From assembly GCA_900544225.1 (NCBI GenBank), contig UQUD01000010.1, positions 1 through 31,287 of the forward strand: a stretch of DNA of 31,287 bases, in the 5' to 3' direction. The notes beneath the pieces were generated by a model. That model searched no databases. It was not told the DNA's origin and saw only the letters and a program-made list of their open reading frames with translations. The DNA comes from an uncultured Collinsella sp. GTDB taxonomy: Bacteria > Actinomycetota > Coriobacteriia > Coriobacteriales > Coriobacteriaceae. How positions within the stretch are numbered: the first letter of the stretch is position 1; each line of letters begins with the position of its first letter. Positions 26,068 to 31,287 of the stretch are shown here, piece after piece. The position numbers and the translations under genes were made by a program.

Positions 26068-26538
26068 TTACTGAGCGGCCGCAGTCGAGCTAGCGCCCGC
26101 GGCTGCATCCTGCGAAAAGTCAAGCGTAACGCTCTCGCTGGGCTCCACCATGCCATAGGCGCCCGCAAGATCGCGAATACGCGTGTCGGCACCATAGACC
26201 GAATGCATGACCTCAAGGTTAGAACTCTCGTCGGTCGCCTTCTCGAGCGTGCTGGCAAGCTCTGCGTTGCCGTTGAGCACCTGGGCCGTGACACCGGCAA
26301 GTGCCACGCGGGCGACACCAATCGTCATGAAGACAGCCGCGATGATGCAAACCGTTTTAAGAACGCTCATGAAAACCGGGCTTACCGCCTGGTTTGCCTG
26401 ACGGCCCGCGCCCGTGTAGACATCAAAACGCGGCGTGCGTTGCTCACGAGGGGCAACGGGCGCCTGCGGTGCCTCGCGGTAGGCGGGCATGGCGTTCATA
26501 TCATAGGCGAGTGCTGCGTTTGAGGTGTTATAGCCCAT
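26068..26538 (-). CDS. ftsL: FtsL-like septum protein
   Basis: A 156-residue protein assigned by topology and position rather than sequence identity. A cytoplasmic tail of about 55 residues leads to one membrane segment (about 57-82), then a probable coiled coil (about 84-112), then AGAYGMVEPSESVTLDF, the typical short end of FtsL/DivIC proteins. A low-complexity Ala/Ser tail closes it. GGGAGG lies 9 bases before the ATG. It stands between rsmH and ftsI, the classic ftsL position; FtsL recruits and activates FtsW-FtsI with FtsQ. Confidence 0.82.
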   Translation of the reverse strand: MGYNTSNAALAYDMNAMPAYREAPQAPVAPREQRTPRFDVYTGAGRQANQAVSPVFMSVLKTVCIIAAVFMTIGVARVALAGVTAQVLNGNAELASTLEKATDESSNLEVMHSVYGADTRIRDLAGAYGMVEPSESVTLDFSQDAAAGASSTAAAQ

Positions 26539-26628
26539 GATATGCCGCCTCCCATCCCGAGTACGTTGGTAGTGTGTTTAAGCTTCGTTTATGGTGCGAG
26601 CGGGAGGTCCAATTTCGCGCGGTCGCGC

Positions 26629-27594
26629 CTACAGGCGCTGCGCCACGCGGATTTTGGCTGATCTCGCCCGAGGGTTGCGCGCAACCTCATCGGGTTGGGC
26701 AACCAAGGGTTTGCGGGTGATGACCTTGAGTATCGGCACGTTGCCACACACGCACACCGGAATCTCCGGCGGGCACGTGCACCCCTGGCTCATCTCCTTA
26801 AAGTGGTTCTTTACGATACGGTCCTCGAGCGAGTGATACGAGATGACGCAGATGCGTCCGCCCGGGTTGAGCCACCTGGTGGCGGCATCAAGCCCCCTCT
26901 CGAGCACATCGAGCTCGTGGTTGACCTCGATGCGAATGGCCTGGAAGCTCTTCTTGGCCGGGTGCCCACCATGCCGACGAGCGGCAGCCGGAATGCCAGC
27001 CTTGATGATCTCGACAAATTGGCCTGTAGTTTCGATCGGTTCTTGCTCGCGACGGCGCACAATCTCGCGCGCAATCTGCGAGGCGAACTTCTCTTCGCCG
27101 TAGACGCGTAGAATCCGGGCGAGGTCGTGTTCGTTATAGGTGTTGATGACCTCAGCTGCGTTTAGGGTGTTGTTACCCGGATCCATCCGCATGTCCAATG
27201 GGGCATCTTCGTTATACGAAAAGCCCCTGCCAGGGATATCGAGTTGCGGTGACGAAACGCCCAAGTCAAACAGGAAGCCATCGACCCCGGGCACCTCGGC
27301 CGAGCAAAGCAGCTCGTCCAAGTCGCCGAAGTTGCCCTTCAGCAGCTGGTGCGGGACGCCGGGAACCTCGCGGTCCAGACGGGCACCAGCGGCCTCGAGG
27401 GCCATGTCGTCCTGATCGACGCCGAGCAAAAGGCCCGTCTCCCCCACCTGCGCGGCCATCTTTACCGAATGACCGGCACCGCCAAGGGTGCAATCGCAGA
27501 CAACGGAGCCGCTCTTGAGCTGCAGCGACTCAAGCACTTCGCCGAGCATGACAGGTTCATGCCGATATTCTTGTGTCAAGATCCCACGCTCCAT
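26629..27594 (-). CDS. rsmH: 16S rRNA m4C1402 methyltransferase RsmH (MraW)
   Basis: A 321-residue SAM-dependent methyltransferase acting on 16S rRNA C1402 in the decoding centre. The N-terminus shows EYRHEPVMLGEVLE, the SAM loop CDCTLGGAGHS, then LLGVDQDD and the family block LFDLGVSSPQLD. FSYNEDAPLDMRMD and ISYHSLEDRIVKNHF confirm it. Start is uncertain: the ATG at 27594 has no clear ribosome site, while a TTG five codons later (27579) follows GGAG by 9 bases and would begin at the conserved part. It lies 20 bases after mraZ. Confidence 0.96.
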   Translation of the reverse strand: MERGILTQEYRHEPVMLGEVLESLQLKSGSVVCDCTLGGAGHSVKMAAQVGETGLLLGVDQDDMALEAAGARLDREVPGVPHQLLKGNFGDLDELLCSAEVPGVDGFLFDLGVSSPQLDIPGRGFSYNEDAPLDMRMDPGNNTLNAAEVINTYNEHDLARILRVYGEEKFASQIAREIVRRREQEPIETTGQFVEIIKAGIPAAARRHGGHPAKKSFQAIRIEVNHELDVLERGLDAATRWLNPGGRICVISYHSLEDRIVKNHFKEMSQGCTCPPEIPVCVCGNVPILKVITRKPLVAQPDEVARNPRARSAKIRVAQRL

Positions 27595-27614
27595 CCGTTA
27601 CTCGTGCCTTGCCC

Positions 27615-28049
27615 TTACGAGAAGAAGAGGTCAAGCAGAGCCTCGTCGTCATCGTCCTCATCGGCCGCGGCGCGGTCCCAAACCTCAAGGTGGTCGTAGT
27701 TGCCCACAACCGTGACCTCGCGGTCAAGGTTCGCCTGCTTGCGGAGAGACTCAGAAAGACCGATACGACCGGCGCTGTCCACATCCATCGACGTGGTGCG
27801 CTTGTTGATCGCCCTCATGAGCTTCTGGTCGTTGATGTCACGCGGGTTAAAACCCTCGTGGCCCTCACGACCCGCGAAGAGTCCTTCGACCCACTTATCG
27901 AAGGCCTCGGCAGAGAACACGTACAGAGCATCGACATCCAGGGCTTTGAACACGCGAACGTGCTCTCCAAGTTCCTCGCGAAGGGGTGCAGGCAGGGACA
28001 GACGACCTTTTGCATCGAGATTGCGCTCGTATGCACCAGTCATTCCCAT
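27615..28049 (-). CDS. mraZ: MraZ, transcriptional regulator of the dcw cluster
   Basis: A 144-residue protein with two SpoVT/AbrB-like half-domains: NLDAKGRLSLPAPLRE near residue 10 and DVDSAGRIGLSESLRKQANL near residue 89. MraZ forms a ring that binds TGGGN direct repeats in its own promoter and represses the dcw operon. An acidic run (DEDDDDE) near the C-terminus is an unremarkable extension. The ATG at 28049 is preceded by GGGGAGGG about 6 bases upstream. It heads the dcw cluster, and matching boxes are present upstream. Confidence 0.96.
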   Translation of the reverse strand: MGMTGAYERNLDAKGRLSLPAPLREELGEHVRVFKALDVDALYVFSAEAFDKWVEGLFAGREGHEGFNPRDINDQKLMRAINKRTTSMDVDSAGRIGLSESLRKQANLDREVTVVGNYDHLEVWDRAAADEDDDDEALLDLFFS

Positions 28050-28085
28050 GTGCGCCCTCCCCTCGGTTACTCAGATGGCACGTAC

Positions 28086-28139
28086 GCGGGGAACCACCCC
28101 GCCTGTCGACGTCATTAATAATATGGGGAACCGCCCCAT
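28086..28139 (-). promoter_or_regulatory. Two matched small hairpins in the mraZ leader
   Basis: Hairpins at 28086-28102 and 28123-28139 have perfect 6-bp stems and 5-base loops. On the coding strand they read GCGGGG-TGGTT-CCCCGC and ATGGGG-CGGTT-CCCCAT, the same GGGG-yGGTT-CCCC core 37 bases apart. They lie 37 to 90 bases upstream of the mraZ start. The upstream one overlaps the first MraZ-type box. Confidence 0.7.
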
Positions 28140-28188
28140 TTTTCAACACCTTTCCCCACTCCTTCCCCCACCCCACCCCACTACTCCA
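28134..28188 (-). promoter_or_regulatory. MraZ-box cluster (TGGGG repeats) with G-quadruplex potential
   Basis: Read on the minus strand, TGGGG occurs at 28134-28138, 28154-28158, 28166-28170, 28171-28175 and 28176-28180, with a degenerate TGTTG at 28144-28148 and TGGAG at 28184-28188. The first three stand exactly 10 bases apart, the spacing known for MraZ operators (TGGGN with 5-base gaps). The same DNA holds four runs of at least four G within loops of 1-7 bases, a canonical G-quadruplex pattern on the coding strand. Confidence 0.75.
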
Positions 28189-28213
28189 CCCCCTAACTAT
28201 TGGGCGCCACCCC

Positions 28214-28227
28214 CGAGCATATGTTCG
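28214..28227. promoter_or_regulatory. Candidate LexA (SOS) box upstream of mraZ
   Basis: CGAGCATATGTTCG differs from the Gram-positive and actinobacterial SOS core CGAAC-N4-GTTCG by one base. The wider match to TCGAAC-N4-GTTCGA is 10 of the 12 defined positions. It is about 165 bases upstream of the mraZ start and touches another palindrome. Confidence 0.4.
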
Positions 28228-28228
28228 A

Positions 28229-28248
28229 AAACACAATATGTTGTGTTT
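28229..28248. promoter_or_regulatory. 20-bp palindrome upstream of mraZ
   Basis: AAACACAA-TATG-TTGTGTTT: perfect 8-bp arms with a 4-base centre, AT-rich in an otherwise GC-rich region. It has the form of a dimeric regulator's operator and is separated by one base from the LexA-like box. Confidence 0.6.
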
Positions 28249-28253
28249 AACGC

Positions 28254-28287
28254 AAAGGCGGGATGCCACCTGTAGCACCCCGCCTTT
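28254..28287. terminator. Stem-loop between xerD and mraZ, possible weak bidirectional terminator
   Basis: AAAGGCGGG (28254-28262) pairs with CCCGCCTTT (28279-28287). On the minus strand the pairing extends to 13 bp. The loop is 8 bases. Only three T follow on each side, so termination would be weak. It separates the pyrG-xerD end from the mraZ promoter elements. Confidence 0.5.
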
Positions 28288-28290
28288 CAA

Positions 28291-28316
28291 CCTCAACCTT
28301 CAAGTTGACCTTGAGG
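28291..28316. promoter_or_regulatory. 26-bp nested palindrome
   Basis: CCTCAA and TTGAGG flank a second dyad TCAA-G-TTGA. It contains the 14-base sequence also found in the ftsZ leader at 13762-13775. The layout resembles MerR-family operators, but no -35/-10 pair with the usual long spacer was found around it. Confidence 0.45.
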
Positions 28317-28415
28317 CGATTTTTATGTCCCTTTACATGCCGTTCACATCGCCCCCAAACTCTCCCACGCGCGGCATGTGCACCCCGCCGTGCCATTGGC
28401 CGGTGGCGCAAAATG

Positions 28416-28480
28416 GGACGGACCCCCCCCGATTGCCAAAACGTGCGCAACAGCACGTTCCAGCAATCGGGGGTCCGTCC
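28416..28480 (-). terminator. Long hairpin at the end of the pyrG-xerD unit
   Basis: An outer stem (GGACGGA ... TCCGTCC) continues through a C8 tract facing G5 (a 3-base bulge) and GATTGC/GCAATC. After an internal loop comes an inner stem ACGTGC/GCACGT with a 6-base loop. On the minus strand CATTTTG follows two bases later. It lies 34 bases after the xerD stop. From here to 28317 (28317-28415) I see no gene or clear site. Confidence 0.65.
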
Positions 28481-28513
28481 TCGGATAGCATGTAATCGCA
28501 GCTCAGCAGCGTA

Positions 28514-29455
28514 TTAGCGATGTGCCAGCGGGTGGGCCGCCAGGTAAACCTCAGTCAGCTGCGTACGATCGACATGCGTGTAGACCTGCGTTGTCGATAT
28601 ATCGGCGTGTCCCAAGATCTCCTGCAGCACGCGAAGGTCCGCGCCGCCCGCGAGCATATGGGTGGCAAAGGAGTGGCGCAACGTGTGCGGATGGAGTCCC
28701 ACCAACCCCACCTGGCGTCCGTAGCGCTCGCATATGACGTGAACACCCTGACGCGACAGACGCCCGCCGTTCTTGTTTAAAAAGACCGCCGGCGTCTCTG
28801 TCCCACGAGCATGAGCCGCCAGAAGTCGGCGCCCATCACATATATAGCGTGTCAGGGCACGCGCCGCACTTCCCACCAAAGGGGCCAGACGCTCCTTGGA
28901 GCCCTTGCCGCGAACCAGCACAAAGCCGTCATCGACATGGATATCACTCACATCGAGCCCCACCAGCTCGCTCACGCGCAGGCCGCACCCATACAGCACT
29001 TCCAAGATGGCGCGATCGCGCAGGCCCATCTCTCCATCGGGAAAATCCTGGTCAAGCAGCGCTGAAACATCCTCCACCGAAAGGCACTCCGGCAGGCGCT
29101 CGGCCTTTTTTGGCAAGCGCAATGCCGCCGTGGGATTTTGGGCCACGGCCCCATCGCGCACCAGAAAGGCATGCAGACCTTTGACGGCCGCGAGCGCGCG
29201 CTCCACCGAGGCATCGGAATAGCCCCCGTCGCGCCGATCGGCGATAAAGTCCTCGACGACCCGCCGGCTCACGTCCTCAAAGGATGCAATGCCCGTCCGC
29301 TCCAGATAGGCACAGTAGGTCGTCAAGTCTCGGCGATAGGCGGCAATCGTGTTGCGCGCCAAACCCCGCTCGACTGCAAGGTAATCAAGAAACTCCCCCG
29401 CCGCCACAGCGAGCGACGAAGGAGCTTCTTCGATATGTTCCCTGTTCGACGGCAA
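28514..29455 (-). CDS. xerD: Site-specific tyrosine recombinase XerD
   Basis: A 313-residue tyrosine recombinase, probably one half of the XerCD pair that resolves chromosome dimers at dif. An N-terminal SAM-like core-binding domain (about 15-105, FLDYLAVERGLARNTIAAYR) leads to the catalytic domain. The catalytic residues are visible: Arg in YGCGLRVSELVGL, HTLRHSFATHML (H-x-x-R), and LGHADISTTQVYTHV with its His and nucleophile Tyr. The length is typical. The frame begins at a TTG immediately after pyrG, with AAGG touching it. The GTG at 29407 is an alternative but would trim little. Nothing around it marks a mobile element, so I treat it as the housekeeping recombinase. Confidence 0.92.
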   Translation of the reverse strand: MPSNREHIEEAPSSLAVAAGEFLDYLAVERGLARNTIAAYRRDLTTYCAYLERTGIASFEDVSRRVVEDFIADRRDGGYSDASVERALAAVKGLHAFLVRDGAVAQNPTAALRLPKKAERLPECLSVEDVSALLDQDFPDGEMGLRDRAILEVLYGCGLRVSELVGLDVSDIHVDDGFVLVRGKGSKERLAPLVGSAARALTRYICDGRRLLAAHARGTETPAVFLNKNGGRLSRQGVHVICERYGRQVGLVGLHPHTLRHSFATHMLAGGADLRVLQEILGHADISTTQVYTHVDRTQLTEVYLAAHPLAHR

Positions 29456-29457
29456 CC

Positions 29458-31119
29458 TTAGTCCGTCGCACGATTCATGGGCGTCACCTGTAGGCGATCG
29501 ACACCCTCATGCTGGCCAATCGAGGCGCGCACGAACTCACGGAACAGCGGCTGAGGATTGGTGGGGCGGCTCTTGAACTCGGGGTGGGCCTGAGTGGCCA
29601 CGTACCACGGGTGCACGTCGCGCGGCAGCTCGACCATCTCGACCAGACGCTCGTCGGGTGAAAGGCCCGAGATGACAAGACCGGCGTCCTCGAGCTGATC
29701 GCGGAAGGCATTGTTGAACTCAAAACGGTGACGGTGGCGCTCGTAGACAAGCTCCTCGCCATACGCCTCACGCGCGAGGGTATCGGCAGCGAGCTTGCAC
29801 GGATAGGCGCCCAGGCGCATGGTGCCGCCCTTCTCGGTCACGTCCTCCTGCGAGCTCATCAGGTCGATTACGCTAAACGGACCGTCCGGATCAAACTCGG
29901 AGGAGCTGGCACCGGCAAGGCCGACAACGTTGCGGGCGAACTCGCACACGGCAACCTGCATACCCAGGCAAATGCCCAGATACGGAATCTTGTGCTCGCG
30001 AGCAAACTCGGCAGCAAGGATCTTGCCCTCCAGGGCGCGCTTGCCAAAGCCGCCGGGAACCAGGATGCCCGATGCGTCGCCCAGAACCTCATTGACGTTT
30101 TCGGCATCGAGGCTCTCACCATCGACCAGCTGCACATCTACGTGACGATCGTAGAAAACGCCCGCGTGATGCAGGGCCTCGATAACCGACAGATATGCAT
30201 CGGGAAGCTGGGTGTACTTTCCCACGACGGCAACCTTAACCTTATCGGCGTGATGGTTGGCATGGTTTTGCTTGCGCAGGAACTCATTCCATGCGCTCAT
30301 ATCGCGCTCGCGCGGATCGAGGCCAAGGCGCTCGCAAATGCGCAGGTCAAAGTCCTGCTCCGCGAGCAGCTGCGGCACGTCGTAAATGCTCGCGCAATCC
30401 TCGTTGGTAAAGACACAGTCGGTGTCGACGTCGCAGAAACTCGCGATCTTGCCGCGGATAGCGTCATCAATATGGTGATCGGAGCGCAGCACAATAATGT
30501 CGGGCTGGATACCAAAGCTGCGCAGCTCCTTGACGGAGTGCTGCGTGGGCTTGGTCTTAACCTCGTGGGCGGCGGCGATATAGGGAACGAGCGATACGTG
30601 GATGTAGCAGACGTTCTCGGGACCGGCCTCCTTGCGGTACTGGCGGATAGCCTCCACGAACGGCTGCGACTCGATGTCGCCGATCGTGCCACCCAGCTCG
30701 GTAATGACAACGTCGGAGCCAGTCTGCTCCTCAATGCGGCGGAATTTGTCCTTGATAGCATTGGTGACGTGCGGGATCACCTGGACGGTACCGCCCAAAA
30801 AGTCACCGCGACGCTCGCGGGCAATCAGGCTCTTGTAAATGGCGCCCGTCGTAAAGTTAGAATCGCGGGTCAGGTTCTCGTCAATAAAGCGCTCGTAGTG
30901 GCCCAGGTCCAGATCGGACTCGTAGCCGTCCTCGGTCACAAAGACCTCACCGTGCTGGAACGGGCTCATGGTACCGGGGTCGACGTTCAGATACGGGTCG
31001 GCCTTCTGCATCGTCACCTTGTAGCCGCGCGACTTGAGCAAACGGCCCAGCGATGCCGCGGTAATGCCCTTGCCCAAAGACGAAACCACGCCGCCGGTCA
31101 CAAACACATGCTTAGTCAT
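29458..31119 (-). CDS. pyrG: CTP synthase PyrG
   Basis: A 553-residue enzyme making CTP from UTP with ATP and glutamine. The amidoligase domain (1-270) starts TKHVFVTGGVVSSLGKGI and contains KADPYLNVDPGTMSPFQHGE and ELGGTIGDIESQPF. The class I glutaminase domain (about 295-540) has the triad Cys384 (LGICLGMQ), His512 and Glu514 (TQAHPEFKSRP). GCAGGT is about 10 bases before the ATG. It is followed two bases later by xerD, so the two are likely cotranscribed. Confidence 0.98.
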   Translation of the reverse strand: MTKHVFVTGGVVSSLGKGITAASLGRLLKSRGYKVTMQKADPYLNVDPGTMSPFQHGEVFVTEDGYESDLDLGHYERFIDENLTRDSNFTTGAIYKSLIARERRGDFLGGTVQVIPHVTNAIKDKFRRIEEQTGSDVVITELGGTIGDIESQPFVEAIRQYRKEAGPENVCYIHVSLVPYIAAAHEVKTKPTQHSVKELRSFGIQPDIIVLRSDHHIDDAIRGKIASFCDVDTDCVFTNEDCASIYDVPQLLAEQDFDLRICERLGLDPRERDMSAWNEFLRKQNHANHHADKVKVAVVGKYTQLPDAYLSVIEALHHAGVFYDRHVDVQLVDGESLDAENVNEVLGDASGILVPGGFGKRALEGKILAAEFAREHKIPYLGICLGMQVAVCEFARNVVGLAGASSSEFDPDGPFSVIDLMSSQEDVTEKGGTMRLGAYPCKLAADTLAREAYGEELVYERHRHRFEFNNAFRDQLEDAGLVISGLSPDERLVEMVELPRDVHPWYVATQAHPEFKSRPTNPQPLFREFVRASIGQHEGVDRLQVTPMNRATD

Positions 31120-31174
31120 ATTGAATTACCTGCGCTTCCCGTAGAAGTTGTCCATACACATCTTACGGGTCTTC

Positions 31175-31180
31175 ATTGTA
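31175..31180 (-). promoter_or_regulatory. Possible -10 element for pyrG
   Basis: TACAAT on the minus strand, about 55 bases upstream of the pyrG start, in an AT-rich context. No convincing -35 is present at 16-18 bases, so this is weak. Confidence 0.28.
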
Positions 31181-31246
31181 ATACTCGAGAAAGAAGCAGT
31201 TCGCCATTTTTCACCAAAGTGCTTGCATTTCTCCATCTCGAAATCA

Positions 31247-31271
31247 AAACCACCCCTAAAAGGGGTGGTTT
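31247..31271. terminator. Rho-independent terminator at the right edge
   Basis: An 11-bp perfect stem (AAACCACCCCT with AGGGGTGGTTT) with a 3-base loop. On the minus strand it is followed by TGATTT after the TTT of the stem, so it probably ends a gene lying to the right of the window, upstream of pyrG. It may also work on the plus strand. Confidence 0.82.
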
Positions 31272-31287
31272 GCTCTTAGGGTATAAC

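Noticed and set aside
17562..28049. A hidden novel system within the dcw cluster
   Set aside because: Every gene has a clear peptidoglycan, division or rRNA-methylation assignment and the gaps are too small for extra genes.
28050..28513. Small ORFs in the 464-base gap upstream of mraZ
   Set aside because: Open frames here have no ribosome sites and unusual composition, and they overlap palindromes and box clusters that better explain the DNA.
28514..29455. Tyrosine recombinase as sign of a prophage or integrative element
   Set aside because: It is next to pyrG in a housekeeping arrangement, has XerD-like size and motifs, and there are no att repeats, tRNA or phage genes nearby.

Overview
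The window reads as a chromosomal segment of a high-GC, Gram-positive member of the Actinomycetota, most likely class Coriobacteriia and Collinsella-like. This placement is inference from gene content and order: a complete dcw (division and cell wall) cluster without ftsA between ftsQ and ftsZ, SepF, YggT and DivIVA downstream, strong G/C-ending codon use, and GGAGG-type ribosome binding sites. No rRNA, tRNA, CRISPR array or insertion sequence was found.

Nearly all genes lie on the minus strand, so transcription runs from high to low coordinates. In that order: pyrG and xerD (31119-28514) end at a long hairpin. A 464-base regulatory region (28050-28513) follows. Then come mraZ, rsmH, an ftsL-like gene, ftsI, murF, mraY, murD, ftsW, murG, murC, murB, ftsQ and ftsZ (28049-12551), most with gaps of a few bases or overlapping ends. 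A strong terminator follows ftsZ. The next transcription unit starts with pgeF, overlaps directly into pstS, pstC, pstA, pstB and phoU (a complete Pst phosphate system), then returns to yggS, sepF, yggT and divIVA, ending at a terminator at 4354-4381. Together these make the peptidoglycan precursors (MurB to MurG, MraY), the septal synthase (FtsW, FtsI, FtsQ, FtsL) and the Z ring with its anchors (FtsZ, SepF, DivIVA). The Pst block sits inside the usual ylmD-ylmE-sepF-ylmG-divIVA neighbourhood.

The left 4.3 kb is different. It has a Bax-inhibitor-1-like membrane protein and a small hypothetical protein on the minus strand, then on the plus strand a PiT-type phosphate permease with its DUF47/PhoU-like partner (a second phosphate system), a 119-base inverted-repeat element, a C-depleted tract, and a nitroreductase gene broken by a one-base frameshift.

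The most interesting signals are: the pst operon spliced into the ylm/sepF block by an ATGA overlap, with a PHO-box-like 11-base-period repeat upstream; a yggT gene whose only sensible start is a non-canonical AUC (or AUU); the large palindromic element beside a sharply bounded C-depleted tract; and a dense mraZ promoter region with MraZ-type TGGGG boxes, a G-quadruplex-capable run, a LexA-like box and further palindromes. I did not find a wholly new defence or mobile system; the content is mostly core cell-envelope and phosphate biology with unusual organisation.
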